This document shows, in pieces, positions 17,539 through 27,308 of a stretch of 64,000 nucleotides of DNA. Below the pieces are notes generated by a model, which did no database searches, was not told the DNA's origin, and was given only the letters and a program-made list of their open reading frames with translations. The stretch is taken from positions 248,001-312,000 of the forward strand of contig CAYRNF010000001.1 of NCBI GenBank assembly GCA_964425695.1, given 5' to 3'. Numbering within the stretch: the first letter of the stretch is position 1; the number at the start of each line of letters is the position of its first letter. Origin of the DNA: JAKPBU01 sp964425695. GTDB lineage: Bacteria; Pseudomonadota; Gammaproteobacteria; Xanthomonadales; Xanthomonadaceae. Made by a program: the position numbers and the translations under genes.

Positions 17539-18255
17539 TCACGCGCGCTGGATGGCGTAGTCCACCGTGGCGTCCGGACGCACGCGCAGCACCAGGTGGT
17601 AGGCCGCGGTCTTGCCGCAGCCGCGCACGTCCCAGCGTTCGACGATCGTGCCGGACACCAGCCGGCCCTGCGCGTTCCTGGCGAACGGACCCTGTGCGGA
17701 GACCGCACGCGTATCGATGCCGGTGATGGCGGTGCATCCGGTCTGCGTCGCGAACACGCGCTGCATGCCCCGGATCACGTCGTTGGCCAGCTCCGGGGCC
17801 TTGGGGACGATCGAATCGCCGGTCAGGCGGAACTGGGTCGGCGGCAGGTCGGGCTGGCCCGGCGGCGCGGAGGGTGCGGAAGGCGCGGGCGCGGGCGGCG
17901 CGGTGGCGCTGCGCGGCTTGCTCGCCTCGATCTGGCGCAGCCGCTCGTTGGCCTGCTGCACGCGATCCACGGCCGCCTTCAGCGCATCGAGGTCGGGTCC
18001 GTCGCCGGCGCCATAGGCAGGCGCCGCCTGCGCGGCGCTCGCGATGGCGTCGGCGGACAGGCCCTCGGCGTAGCGGCCGCCGACCTCGCCGGTTTCGCCC
18101 TGGTCGGCGAGCGCTGCGGCGGTTTTGTCCGGAGGCGTGGCCGCTGCGGTCGTGTCGGGGACGATGGCCGGGTCCGCAGCGGCGCGATCCCCGCGCTCGC
18201 AAGCGGTCGGCGCCAGCGTCAAGGCAAGGGCAAGCGTAAGGGCGGTCCGGTCCAT
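17539..18255 (-). CDS. putative lipoprotein/secreted protein of unknown function
   Basis: The 238-residue protein has a hydrophobic N-terminus (MDRTALTLALALTLAPTACERG). Its Cys could be a lipobox-like site, although Pro at -3 is unusual. A low-complexity middle (about 30-140) includes a short coiled-coil-like stretch (AVDRVQQANERLRQIEA). The conserved-looking C-terminal part (about 150-238) has three Cys and reads QTGCTAITGIDTRAV and ERWDVRGCGKTAAYHLVLRV. I do not recognise a family. The start at 18255 is preferred because GGAG lies six bases before it; an ATG six bases upstream abuts that site. It lies between hemF and the S9 peptidase on the same strand. Confidence 0.7.
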   Translation of the reverse strand: MDRTALTLALALTLAPTACERGDRAAADPAIVPDTTAAATPPDKTAAALADQGETGEVGGRYAEGLSADAIASAAQAAPAYGAGDGPDLDALKAAVDRVQQANERLRQIEASKPRSATAPPAPAPSAPSAPPGQPDLPPTQFRLTGDSIVPKAPELANDVIRGMQRVFATQTGCTAITGIDTRAVSAQGPFARNAQGRLVSGTIVERWDVRGCGKTAAYHLVLRVRPDATVDYAIQRA

Positions 18256-18350
18256 GCGCATCTCCAAGGGTGCAGCGCCTTATCGGCGCTGCGCCGTGAA
18301 CGATGCGTCGGCGTGGGCCCGTTGCACGCCGCGCCGTGCGACGCGCATGC

Positions 18351-20726
18351 CTACTTCAATGCGCCTTCGAACAACTCGTAGATGCGCCGGTACTGGTCGT
18401 ACCAGGCGTCGTCGTGCGTGTAGGCGTGCCGCTCCAGCGGATAGGGGGCGAGGGTCCACTTGTCCTTGCGCAGTTCGATCAGGCGCTGGGCGAGCACGAC
18501 CGAGTCCTTGAAGAACACGTTGTCGTCGATCATGCCGTGCGCGATGAGCAGGTGGTCCTGCAGGCCGTCGGCGAATTCGATCGGGGACGAGCGCAGGTAC
18601 GCCTCGGGGTCCAGCTCCGGCGTGTTGAGGATGTTGCTGGTGTACTCGTGGTTGTACTGGGACCAGTCGGTGACCGGGCGCAGCGCGGCGCCGGCCTTCC
18701 ACACGCCCGGCTTCTTGAACAGCGCCATGAAGGTCATGAAACCGCCATAGCTGCCGCCGTAGATGCCCGCGCGGTCGCGGTCGCCCTGTTTGTTGGCGAC
18801 GATCCAGTCCAGCCCGTCCAAGTAGTCCTGCAGCTCGGGTTCGCCCATGTGCCGGTAGATCGCGGTGCGCCAGTCGCGTCCGTAGCCTTCGCTGGCGCGG
18901 AAATCCAGGTCCAGCACCACGTAGCCCTGCTGCACCAGCAGGTTGTGGAACATCTGCTCGCGGAAGTAGTTCGGATAGCGGTCGTGCACGTTCTGCAGGT
19001 AGCCGGCGCCGTGCACGAACATCACGATCGGGTACTTGCGGCCCGGCTCGGGGTTCTTGGGGCCGTAGTACTTGCCCCAGATGGTGCCCGCGCCGTGCTT
19101 GCTGGGCACCTGCACGATCTCCGGTTCGAGCCACTGCATGGCCGCGAAGGCGGGCTTGCGGGTGTCGGTGAGCTGGCGCACCTGGCCGTCGGCCACGCTG
19201 GCCACCGCCAGCTGCGCCGGGACATAGGCGCTGGACTTGCGCAGCAGCAGGCGGCTGCCGTCGGGGGAGAGCACGAAGTTCTCGATGCCGCCGCCGCGGG
19301 TGACTTCGCCCAGGCCTTCGCCGCCGGCATCCACCGCGCACACGTCGTAACGCCCGGGCCACTGCCGGTTGCACAGGAAGAAGAAGCGGCGCCCGTCCGC
19401 GGACGCGACCGGCATCGAAACTTCCCACTTGCCGGAGGTGAGCGCGCGCGGCTTGCCGCCGCGTGCGGTGTCGACCGTGTACAGGTGCGAGTACCCGGAT
19501 TCCTCCGACAGCAGCCACAGCGTGCGGTCGTCGGGCAGCCAGCCGAATTCGTTGAACGCCCAGTTGATCCACGCCTCGTCGCGCAGGTGATGGCGCACCT
19601 GCAGCGCGGCCTGCGCGAAGTCCACGGTGGCGATCCAGCGATCCTTGTTGTCCACCGCGCGCAGCAGGACCGCGACGTTGCGGCCGTCTCCGCTCCAGTG
19701 GATCGCAGGGCCGCTGCCGTCGCCGTCGGTCTCCACGCGCACGTCGCGGTTGCCCTTCAGCGCCTCCTTGCCCGCGGCCTTGCGCAGCGCGGCCAGCGGA
19801 TCGGTGCCGATGCCGGGCAGCGCGTCGAACTTCAGCTCCTTCGCCTGCCCGCTGGCCACGTCCACCAGCCACAGCCGGTGCGGCACGGGCGCGTTGCGGC
19901 CCACGCGGGTGCGGACTTCCTCGAATTCCTCGTAGCCCGACTCGGTCACGTACTTGGGCATCTTGCCGGCGGTGCCGGCATCGGCGCCCTTGGCGCTGGT
20001 CACGGCCAGGAGCCGGCTGCCATCGGGCGACAGCGCGCTGTCCACGATGTCCACGTCCTTGCCCAGGAACGTGGGCGGCGCGGCGCGCGTGGCGTCGGCG
20101 CGGCGCCAGGCGTCGCCCTGTTCGCGCGCGGCGTCGCGGCGGGCGCGGTCTTCCTTCAGCGTCTCGATCAGGCGCAGCTGGCGGTCGCGCAGGTCGTCCG
20201 GCTTCGGCGGCGCGGCCGGGTCGTCCTCGGCCTTGAGCGTGGCGGCCTGCACCACGCCGCGGCCGTCCCAGCGGTACCAGCTGGTGTTGCCCACGCGCCA
20301 CACCAGCGCGCCGTCGCGGCTCCACTGCGGCAGCGCTTCCTCGTCGTTGCTGCGGGTGAGCTGGGTCAGCGCGCCGCTGCGCAGGTCGCGGACGAAGACG
20401 TCGCCGTTGCGGATGAAGGCGGTGCGCTGGCGCGGCGCGTCGAGCACCGCGCCGGGTGCGTCCAGATCGCTGCGCGCGCTGCCGTCCAGGCGCACCGGCG
20501 TGCCGCCTTCGATTCCCACCTGGAACGTGTCGCGGATCGTCGCGCCCTCGCGCTTGGCGGTGTACTGCGCGGCCGTTCCGTCCCAGCGCCACCACACGTC
20601 TTCGACCGCCGGACCGATCCAGTCCGGGTCGGCCATGATCTGCGCCATGGTGAGCGGCTGCGCGGGTTGCGCGGACGCGGTGGCGCCGGCGAGCAGCAGG
20701 GCGGAAATCAGCGGGATTCGGCGCAT
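18351..20726 (-). CDS. S9 family prolyl oligopeptidase (DPP IV-like)
   Basis: The 791-residue exported serine peptidase has a signal peptide (ending ATASAQP). A beta-propeller-type N-terminal domain (about 30-540) contains WAFNEFGWLPDD and EESGYSHLY. The alpha/beta hydrolase catalytic domain (about 545-791) follows. The nucleophile is in YGGSYGGFMT, the Asp in HGMIDDNVFF and the His in LERHAYTH. The family cleaves Xaa-Pro dipeptides or short peptides in the periplasm. A GCTAGTCT element lies 30 bases upstream of the ATG (complement of 20757-20764) and is a likely -10. Confidence 0.93.
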   Translation of the reverse strand: MRRIPLISALLLAGATASAQPAQPLTMAQIMADPDWIGPAVEDVWWRWDGTAAQYTAKREGATIRDTFQVGIEGGTPVRLDGSARSDLDAPGAVLDAPRQRTAFIRNGDVFVRDLRSGALTQLTRSNDEEALPQWSRDGALVWRVGNTSWYRWDGRGVVQAATLKAEDDPAAPPKPDDLRDRQLRLIETLKEDRARRDAAREQGDAWRRADATRAAPPTFLGKDVDIVDSALSPDGSRLLAVTSAKGADAGTAGKMPKYVTESGYEEFEEVRTRVGRNAPVPHRLWLVDVASGQAKELKFDALPGIGTDPLAALRKAAGKEALKGNRDVRVETDGDGSGPAIHWSGDGRNVAVLLRAVDNKDRWIATVDFAQAALQVRHHLRDEAWINWAFNEFGWLPDDRTLWLLSEESGYSHLYTVDTARGGKPRALTSGKWEVSMPVASADGRRFFFLCNRQWPGRYDVCAVDAGGEGLGEVTRGGGIENFVLSPDGSRLLLRKSSAYVPAQLAVASVADGQVRQLTDTRKPAFAAMQWLEPEIVQVPSKHGAGTIWGKYYGPKNPEPGRKYPIVMFVHGAGYLQNVHDRYPNYFREQMFHNLLVQQGYVVLDLDFRASEGYGRDWRTAIYRHMGEPELQDYLDGLDWIVANKQGDRDRAGIYGGSYGGFMTFMALFKKPGVWKAGAALRPVTDWSQYNHEYTSNILNTPELDPEAYLRSSPIEFADGLQDHLLIAHGMIDDNVFFKDSVVLAQRLIELRKDKWTLAPYPLERHAYTHDDAWYDQYRRIYELFEGALK

Positions 20727-21167
20727 CGTGGACGGTGGGGGTCGGGTGGTCGGGGGAGACTAGCAGGGGCGCGGACGGGGGCTAATGCCGGATGGCATGG
20801 GTGCCGGGGGCGGGCATGCGCGAGGAACCCGGCGCATGTTTCGGGTGGCTTGCCCGAAAGCGCAATGCATCGCGCCTGGCGCTGGCGGCGGGCCTGGGTC
20901 CTGCTTGCCAGTGGCGACCCTCGATGCGGATGCGCCCACGCAGGGCGATGGGGTTCTTTCGCAGGCGCCGCACCCGCGCCGCCAGCACCGATCGCGGCTT
21001 GAGTGCTGGCGCAGTAGGTACGGATCGCAGCGGACACCGGATGCCGGTCCAAGCGCCTGCCGCATGCGGTCCAGCGAAAAGCACCGATGCATGCGCGAAA
21101 CGATTGCCTGCAAGGCGCGTGAGACAATTCGCCTGCGGCCCCCCAACCGCTGCGGAGTCTGTCCCCG
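20727..21167. other. intergenic region between S9 peptidase and cydA (441 bp)
   Basis: The only signals I can support are the putative S9 -10 (TAGTCT, minus strand, 20757-20762) and a GACAAT hexamer at 21123-21128 as a possible cydA -10, 40 bases before its ATG. TTGCCT (21104-21109) lies too close to be an ideal -35. No FNR- or ArcA-like site is obvious. The rest is GC-rich with no convincing ORF. Confidence 0.5.
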
Positions 21168-22586
21168 ATGGACGCGCTGCTGCTCTCCCGCATCCAGTTC
21201 GGATTCGTGGTGTCCTTCCACATCCTGTTCCCGGCCTTCACCATCGGCCTGGCCAGCTGGCTGGCCTTCATCGAATGGCGCTGGCTGCGCACGAAAGACG
21301 CGCTGTGGCGCGACCTGTACTTCTTCTGGCTGAAGATCTTCGCCGTGTCCTTCGGCATGGGCGTGGTGTCGGGCATCGTGATGAGCTTCCAGTTCGGCAC
21401 GAACTGGGCGGTGCTCAGCGAGAAGGCCGGCAACATCCTGGGGCCGTTGCTGAGCTACGAGGTGCTGACCGCGTTCTTCCTGGAAGCGAGCTTCCTGGGC
21501 GTGATGCTGTTCGGGTGGAAGAAGGTGTCCGACCGGCTGCACTTCTTCTCCACGCTGATGGTGGCGCTGGGCACGCTGATCTCCACGTTCTGGATCCTGT
21601 CGGCGAATTCGTGGATGCAGACGCCGCAGGGCTACACGCTGGATGCCAGCGGCGTGTTCTTCCCCGCCGACTGGTGGGCGATCATCTTCAACCCGTCGTT
21701 CCCGTACCGTCTGGCGCACATGGTGCTGGCGGCGTTCATCACCACGTGTTTCGTGATCGGCGGGGTGAGCGCGTGGTACCTGCGCCGCGGCGTGCACGTG
21801 GAAGCCGGCAAGCGGATGCTGCGCTACGCGGTGCTGTTCGCGGCATTCGCGGTGCCGCTGCAGATCGTGGCCGGCGACCTGCATGGCCTCAACGTGGGCG
21901 AGTACCAGCCGACCAAGCTGGCGGCGATGGAGGCGCACTGGCGCGACCATGGCGAAGGCGAGGGCGTGCCGCTGGTGGTGTTCGGCATCCCCAACGAGGC
22001 GCAGGAGCGCAACGACTACGAGATCGCCATCCCGCGCCTGGGCAGCCTGATCCTGACCCACAGCTGGGACGGCACCATCCAGCCGCTGACCGCGGTACCG
22101 CCCGAGGAGCGGCCGCCGGTGGCGCCGGTGTTCTACGCGTTCCGGGTGATGGTGGGCATCGGCATGCTGATGCTGCTGCTCACGCTGGCCTCGCTGTGGG
22201 CGTGGAAGCGCGGCACCCTGTTCGATACCGGCAGCTTCTTCGGCCGGTTGCGCCTGGACGGCTGGCGCTGGATGAGCGGCTCGGGCTTCGTGGCGATCCT
22301 GGCCGGCTGGTACGTGGTGGAGATCGGGCGCCAGCCCTACGTGGTGTACGGCGTGCTGCGCACCAGCGACGCGATCAGCCCCAACATCTCCGCGGCGGCC
22401 GTGATGGCCTCGCTGATCGTCTACGCGCTGGCCTACGCCGCGGTGTTCGGCGCAGGCATGTGGTACCTGCTGAAGCTGCTCCGCAAGGGGCCGGTGAAGC
22501 AGCCGCCGAAGGACACCGAGGGCGGCGAGAAGACGCCGATGCGCCCACTGTCGCTGCCGGACGAGCCGGTGGAGGGCACGACGTGA
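21168..22586 (+). CDS. cydA: cytochrome bd-type ubiquinol oxidase subunit I (CIO type)
   Basis: The 472-residue membrane subunit binds haems b558, b595 and d and oxidises quinol. It begins MDALLLSRIQFGFVVSFHILFPAFTIG, with the haem-ligating His in the first helix. FGTNWAVLSE and FFLEASFLGVMLFGWKKV are conserved. The short quinol-binding (Q) loop and overall length match cyanide-insensitive CioA rather than E. coli CydA. It is followed directly by cydB with overlapping GTGA. Together with the aa3 oxidase it gives a branched respiratory chain. Confidence 0.94.
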   Translation: MDALLLSRIQFGFVVSFHILFPAFTIGLASWLAFIEWRWLRTKDALWRDLYFFWLKIFAVSFGMGVVSGIVMSFQFGTNWAVLSEKAGNILGPLLSYEVLTAFFLEASFLGVMLFGWKKVSDRLHFFSTLMVALGTLISTFWILSANSWMQTPQGYTLDASGVFFPADWWAIIFNPSFPYRLAHMVLAAFITTCFVIGGVSAWYLRRGVHVEAGKRMLRYAVLFAAFAVPLQIVAGDLHGLNVGEYQPTKLAAMEAHWRDHGEGEGVPLVVFGIPNEAQERNDYEIAIPRLGSLILTHSWDGTIQPLTAVPPEERPPVAPVFYAFRVMVGIGMLMLLLTLASLWAWKRGTLFDTGSFFGRLRLDGWRWMSGSGFVAILAGWYVVEIGRQPYVVYGVLRTSDAISPNISAAAVMASLIVYALAYAAVFGAGMWYLLKLLRKGPVKQPPKDTEGGEKTPMRPLSLPDEPVEGTT

Positions 22587-23599
22587 CGGACATGGCCTAC
22601 TGGCTTCCGATCGCGTGGTTCTGCGTCATCGGCTTCGGCGTGCTGATGTATGTATTGCTGGACGGTTTCGTGCTGGGCCTGGGCGTGCTGGCGCCGTTCG
22701 CGGAAGACGAGCACCAGCTCGACCACATGATGAACACCGCTGCGCCGATCTGGGACGGCAACGAAACCTGGCTGGTGCTGGGCGGCGCGGGCCTGCTGGC
22801 GGCGTTCCCCAAGGCCTACGCGCTGATCCTGTCGGCGCTGTACCTGCCGGTGCTGATGATGCTGATCGCGCTGGTGTTCCGCGGCGTGGCCTTCGAGTTC
22901 CGCTTCAAGGCGCAGCGCGCGAAGCGGCTGTGGGGCGCGGCGTTCGCGCTGGGCTCGCTGTGCGCGGCGTTCTGGCAGGGCGTGATCCTGGGCGCGATCG
23001 TGGAAGGCATGCCGCTGCAGGAAGGCAAGTACGTCGGCGGCATGTTCGACTTCTTCAGTCCGTTCTCGATGCTCACCGGCGCGGCGGTGGTGTTCGGCTA
23101 CGCGCTGCTGGGCGCGTGCTGGCTGATCCTGAAGACCGAAGGCCCGCTGCAGAAGGTGGCGCGTACGCTGGCGCGGCCCTTGATGCTGGTGGTGGTGGTG
23201 TTCATGGGGCTGGTCAGCGCCTGGCTGCCGTTCCTGGACAGCCGGATCATGGCGCGCTGGTTCGAGGGCGGGAATTTCTGGTGGCTGTCGCCGGTGCCGC
23301 TGCTGGTGCTGCTCAACGCGGTGGCGCTGTGGGCGGCGGTGATGGCCGAAGGCCGCGACGCCAAGCCCTTCCTGCTGACGCTGTGCTTCTTCGCGCTCGG
23401 CTTCGCCGGGCTGGTGCTGGGCATCTGGCCGTACATCGTGCCGCCTGCGCTGACGATCTGGGAGGCGTCTTCGCCGCCGTCCTCGCAGGGGTTCGTGATG
23501 GTGGGGCTGGTAGTGATGCTGCCGGTGATCCTGGGGTACACGTACTGGTCGTACCGGGTGTTCGCGGGCAAGGTGGCGGCCGATTCGGGTTACCACTGA
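22583..23599 (+). CDS. cydB: cytochrome bd-type ubiquinol oxidase subunit II
   Basis: The 338-residue membrane partner of CydA has about eight to nine helices. AYWLPIAWFCVIGFGVLMYV, LDGFVLGLGVL and WDGNETWLVLGGAGLLAAFP are CydB signatures. The start is placed at GTG 22583, overlapping the cydA stop, because GGAGGG lies six bases upstream; ATG 22592 is three codons further. The end, YTYWSYRVFAGKV, is typical. No small cydX-like frame is evident downstream. Confidence 0.94.
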   Translation: MTDMAYWLPIAWFCVIGFGVLMYVLLDGFVLGLGVLAPFAEDEHQLDHMMNTAAPIWDGNETWLVLGGAGLLAAFPKAYALILSALYLPVLMMLIALVFRGVAFEFRFKAQRAKRLWGAAFALGSLCAAFWQGVILGAIVEGMPLQEGKYVGGMFDFFSPFSMLTGAAVVFGYALLGACWLILKTEGPLQKVARTLARPLMLVVVVFMGLVSAWLPFLDSRIMARWFEGGNFWWLSPVPLLVLLNAVALWAAVMAEGRDAKPFLLTLCFFALGFAGLVLGIWPYIVPPALTIWEASSPPSSQGFVMVGLVVMLPVILGYTYWSYRVFAGKVAADSGYH

Positions 23600-23704
23600 C
23601 GCACGGCGCGCGCTGCGTGGCGGCATTGCGCCGTTTATGCGCTCGGGTTCCACGGATGCGGGCTTTCGCGCACAATCCGTGCTGATTTCCGCGCGGTCCC
23701 CCGC

Positions 23705-23977
23705 ATGCACGCCTACGTCTACAAGAGCCAGCGCAAGGCGGACACGTACGTGTATCTGGCCGAACGCGAAGGGTTCGATCGCCTGCCCGAGCCTCTGCGC
23801 ACGCAGCTGGGGCCGCTGGCGTTCGTGCTGGCGGTGGAACTGACGCCGCAACGCAAGCTGGCGCGCGAAGACGCCGCGGCCGTGCGCGCCAACCTGGTGG
23901 CGCGCGGCTTCCACCTGCAGTTCCCGCCGAGCCTGGCCGGCGATCCGATGAGCGAGGACTGGGGCACCGATGCCTGA
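23705..23977 (+). CDS. YcgL domain-containing protein
   Basis: The 90-residue protein begins MHAYVYKSQRKADTYVYLA, with the conserved YcgL fold signatures FDRLPEPL and LVARGFHLQFPP. It is a small cytoplasmic family of uncertain function in gammaproteobacteria. Full length. Its last eight bases overlap the start of the ankyrin gene, suggesting co-translation. Confidence 0.9.
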   Translation: MHAYVYKSQRKADTYVYLAEREGFDRLPEPLRTQLGPLAFVLAVELTPQRKLAREDAAAVRANLVARGFHLQFPPSLAGDPMSEDWGTDA

Positions 23978-26900
23978 TCCGGTGCCCGCGGCCCCGCCGC
24001 CGCCTGCGCGCGCGTCGCGGCACGTGCTGCTCCTGGCGCTGGCCGGCACGGCGGCCGCCTGCCTGGCCGGCGCGGCCGGCGGCGTGCTGGCCGCGATCGT
24101 GGGCTGGCTCGCACAGCCGGCGTTGGCGCTGGCGGTGCGCGCCTGGCGCCGCGGCGCGCCTGCGCACTGGCGCGCGGACGCCGTGGCGCTGCTGCTGGCC
24201 TGGGGCGCGGCGGTGCTCGGCTTCGGCCTGCTGCTGCTGTGGCCGCTGTCGGCGCTGCGTGACGGCGGCGGTGCGGGGGCGGCGCTGGCGCTGAGCGCGG
24301 CGGTGGGCGTTGCGCTGATCGCGCTGTGGCGGACGTGGCCGCTGTGGCAGGCGCTGGAGCGCGACGGCGGCCCGCTGGCACGGCGCTGGCAGGCGCTGGG
24401 CGAAAGCGATGCCGGTGCCTGGCGCGGCCTGGGCGTGGCGGCGCTGGTGCTGCTGGTGCTGGCATCGGTGGCGGCGCTGGCCTGGCCCGGGCTGTTGTCG
24501 CCCGCCGCGCGCTGGGCGCTGGCCGGCGCGTCCGTGGCGCTGTGGCCGCTGGCGCACTGGGGAGTGCAGCGCACCCGTGCGGCGTCGCCGGCAATGCTGC
24601 CGATCGAGGCGCTGGACGAAGCCGCCTTCGACAGCGCGCCGGACGAGCCCACCACCGCCGAAACGCCCCCGCAGGACCCGGAGGCCTTGCGCGCGGCGCT
24701 TTACGCGGCCGCACGCACCGGCCGCGTCGAACGCGCGCTGCAGCTGCTCGATGCCGGCGCGGATGCACGCGCGTTGCCGGATCCGGACGACCGCGACCAG
24801 CGCAGCCTGCCGGTGCTGGCGGCGGTGCTGCCGGACCTGCGCCTGCTGCGGTCGCTGATCGCACGCGGCGTGGACCTGAACGCCGCGCACGCCGCGATGA
24901 CGCCGCTGCTCGCCGCCACCCGCGACAGCTGGCACGGCCGGCCCGAGGCGGTGATGACCCTGCTGGCCAACGGCGCCGACCCGCGCACCGCCGACGCCGA
25001 CGGCAACACCCCGCTGCACCACGCCGCGCGCAGTTCCGATCCCGGGGTGGCGGCGCTGCTGCGCGATGCCGCGGCGGAGCTCGACGTGCGCAACGCCGAG
25101 GGCGTCACCCCGCTGGGCATCGCCTGCGCGGCGGGCAACTGGCGGCTCGCGCGCTTCCTGCTGGAACGCGGCGCCAAGGCGGAGCTTGAGGGTGCCACGC
25201 CCGCCCTGCTGCCCGCGGCCGGTGCCGAGGAGGACGATGCCGCCGGCGTGCAGCTGCTGCTCCGGCACAAGGCGCGCGTGGATGCGCGCGACGCGCACGG
25301 TCGCAGCGCGCTGCACGAGGCCGCACGGGCCGGCAACGTCGAAATCCTGGGCGTGCTGCTGGCCGCGGGGGCGGACGTGCATGCCCGCGACGCCGCCGGG
25401 CGCACGCCGCTGCTGGACGCGGCCGGTGGCGGGCGGCTGGGCGCGGTGGACGCGCTGCTGGCGGCCAAGGCGGATCCGGCGGCGCAGGACGCGGAAGGGC
25501 GCGGCGTGCTCGCGGTCGCCTGCGCCGGCGAGGCACCGACGCCCGCGCTGCTGCGGCGGCTTCTGGAACTGGGCGCGGATCCGGCGCACGTGGACAACGC
25601 CGGCAAGCGTGCGGTGGACGTGGCGGCCGAAGCCGGGCGCTGGTCGCTGGTGGCGGCGCTGGATCCCGGTTACGCACTGCCGGCCAGCGTGCGCGGCGAC
25701 GATGCCGCGGAGGAAAGCGCCGAGCCGGCCGGAGCGCTGCCCGACCGCCCACCGGCCCTGCTGCTGCGCGAGGCGCTGGAACGCCGCGATGCGGCGGCGC
25801 TGGATCCCGCGCTGGCGCACCTGCTGGCGCCGGACGAACTGGCCGCGCTGTTGCGCGGCGAGCCGGCGCTGGCCTGGCCGGCCGGCTTGGAGTGGCTGCT
25901 GGCGCAGGGTGCCGATCCCGACCTGCGCGAACCGGGCCAGCACGGCGCGCTGTTCATGCTGCTCGGCCGCCCGGGCGCGCTGGCCTCGCTGCAGGTCCTG
26001 CTGAGGCGCGCGGCGTCGCCGGCCGGTGCCGGGGGCCTGGCGCGCTTCCTGGGCGCGTGTGCGGGCGGCGACCTCGGCGCGCGCGGCTTCGAACGCGTCG
26101 CGATCGAGCTGCTCGAGCGCGGCGCCGATCCCTACGTGGCCTCGCCCGCCGGCGATCCACCGCTGGCCCTGGCCGTGCGCCTGGGCTGGATGCGGCTGGT
26201 GCAGCGCCTGATCGCCTGCGGCGTGGACCTGGACGCGCGCGACAGCCGCGGCATGAGCGCGCTGCACCTGGCGGCCGCGCTGGGCCGCGAGACCGCGCTC
26301 AAGGCCTTGGTGGCGCAGGGCGCCAACCCGGACGTGCGCGCCGCCGACGGGCAGACACCGCTGGGCGTGGCGCTGGCCTCGGGCCGCCGCGACCTGGCCG
26401 ACTGGCTCGACTGGCGCGGCTGGCCGCTGCCGCGCCGCGCGCTGCAGGCGACCGACCTGCCGGCGGCGGCGATCGTGGGCGACGTGGACGCGGTGCGGCG
26501 CCTGCTGGATCTGGGCTTCGGCATCGACACGCCCGATACCCAGGGCTGCAGCGCGCTACTGCGCGCCGCCGGCGGTGGGCATCGCGCGGTGGTGGACCTG
26601 CTGCTGGAACGCGGTGCGGACCCGCAGCGCGCGGCCAAGACCGGCGCCACGCCACTGTCGGCGGCGGTGAGCATGCGCCAGGGCGAGGTCGTGGAGCGCC
26701 TGCTGCGCGCGGGGGCGCAGCTCGAACACCGCCTGCCTGGCGACGTCACCGTGCTCATGCTCGCCGCGGCGCTGGGCCTGCCCGACGTGTGCGCGCGGCT
26801 GCTCGCCGCCGGCGCCAACGTCCAGGCCAGCGATGCGCAGGGCCTCACCCCCCTGCACTGCGCGGCGCTGTTCGGCTTCACCGCCCGCGACCGCGCGCGC

Positions 26901-27308
26901 CTGCAGGCGCTGTTCGACACGCTGCTGCTGGCGGGCGCGCAGCCGGACGCGCCGGCGGCGGGCGACGTCACCCCGCTGCTGCTGCTGCTGGGCGCGCGCG
27001 CCGAGCCCGGCACGGCCTGCGACGAGGACGTGGTGCTGGCCGGCCTGGAGCGGTTGCTGGACGAGGACGTAGCGCTGGACGCGCGCGACCCGCGCGGCTT
27101 CGGCCCGCTGCACCTGTCGGCCCTGCACGGCCTGCTGCGCGTCACCCAGTTCCTGATGCGCGCCGGCGCGGATCCCGAACAGCGCGATGCGCTCAACCGC
27201 ATCCCGCGCGAGATCGCGGTGATGCGCGGCTTCATCGACGTCGCCGCCGAGTTCGAACCCGCCCCGCCCGGCGTGTCGATGGCGCGCTTCCTGCGCGAGC
27301 CGCGCTAG
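23970..27308 (+). CDS. large membrane-anchored ankyrin-repeat protein (1112 aa)
   Basis: The first about 200 residues carry roughly five hydrophobic segments (about 18-47, 71-92, 101-120, 153-173, 182-197). From about residue 230 to the end, ankyrin repeats follow one another, for example TPLHHAARSSDPGVAALL, GRSALHEAARAGNVEILG and GMSALHLAAALGRETAL. Ankyrin arrays bind protein partners; the partner is unknown. Anchored repeats probably face the cytoplasm if the segment count is odd, but this is inference. It overlaps ycgL by eight bases. Its last codons (LREPR and TAG) are part of the 49-bp repeat that continues downstream, so the C-terminus may have been set by repeat expansion. Confidence 0.88.
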   Translation: MPDPVPAAPPPPARASRHVLLLALAGTAAACLAGAAGGVLAAIVGWLAQPALALAVRAWRRGAPAHWRADAVALLLAWGAAVLGFGLLLLWPLSALRDGGGAGAALALSAAVGVALIALWRTWPLWQALERDGGPLARRWQALGESDAGAWRGLGVAALVLLVLASVAALAWPGLLSPAARWALAGASVALWPLAHWGVQRTRAASPAMLPIEALDEAAFDSAPDEPTTAETPPQDPEALRAALYAAARTGRVERALQLLDAGADARALPDPDDRDQRSLPVLAAVLPDLRLLRSLIARGVDLNAAHAAMTPLLAATRDSWHGRPEAVMTLLANGADPRTADADGNTPLHHAARSSDPGVAALLRDAAAELDVRNAEGVTPLGIACAAGNWRLARFLLERGAKAELEGATPALLPAAGAEEDDAAGVQLLLRHKARVDARDAHGRSALHEAARAGNVEILGVLLAAGADVHARDAAGRTPLLDAAGGGRLGAVDALLAAKADPAAQDAEGRGVLAVACAGEAPTPALLRRLLELGADPAHVDNAGKRAVDVAAEAGRWSLVAALDPGYALPASVRGDDAAEESAEPAGALPDRPPALLLREALERRDAAALDPALAHLLAPDELAALLRGEPALAWPAGLEWLLAQGADPDLREPGQHGALFMLLGRPGALASLQVLLRRAASPAGAGGLARFLGACAGGDLGARGFERVAIELLERGADPYVASPAGDPPLALAVRLGWMRLVQRLIACGVDLDARDSRGMSALHLAAALGRETALKALVAQGANPDVRAADGQTPLGVALASGRRDLADWLDWRGWPLPRRALQATDLPAAAIVGDVDAVRRLLDLGFGIDTPDTQGCSALLRAAGGGHRAVVDLLLERGADPQRAAKTGATPLSAAVSMRQGEVVERLLRAGAQLEHRLPGDVTVLMLAAALGLPDVCARLLAAGANVQASDAQGLTPLHCAALFGFTARDRARLQALFDTLLLAGAQPDAPAAGDVTPLLLLLGARAEPGTACDEDVVLAGLERLLDEDVALDARDPRGFGPLHLSALHGLLRVTQFLMRAGADPEQRDALNRIPREIAVMRGFIDVAAEFEPAPPGVSMARFLREPR

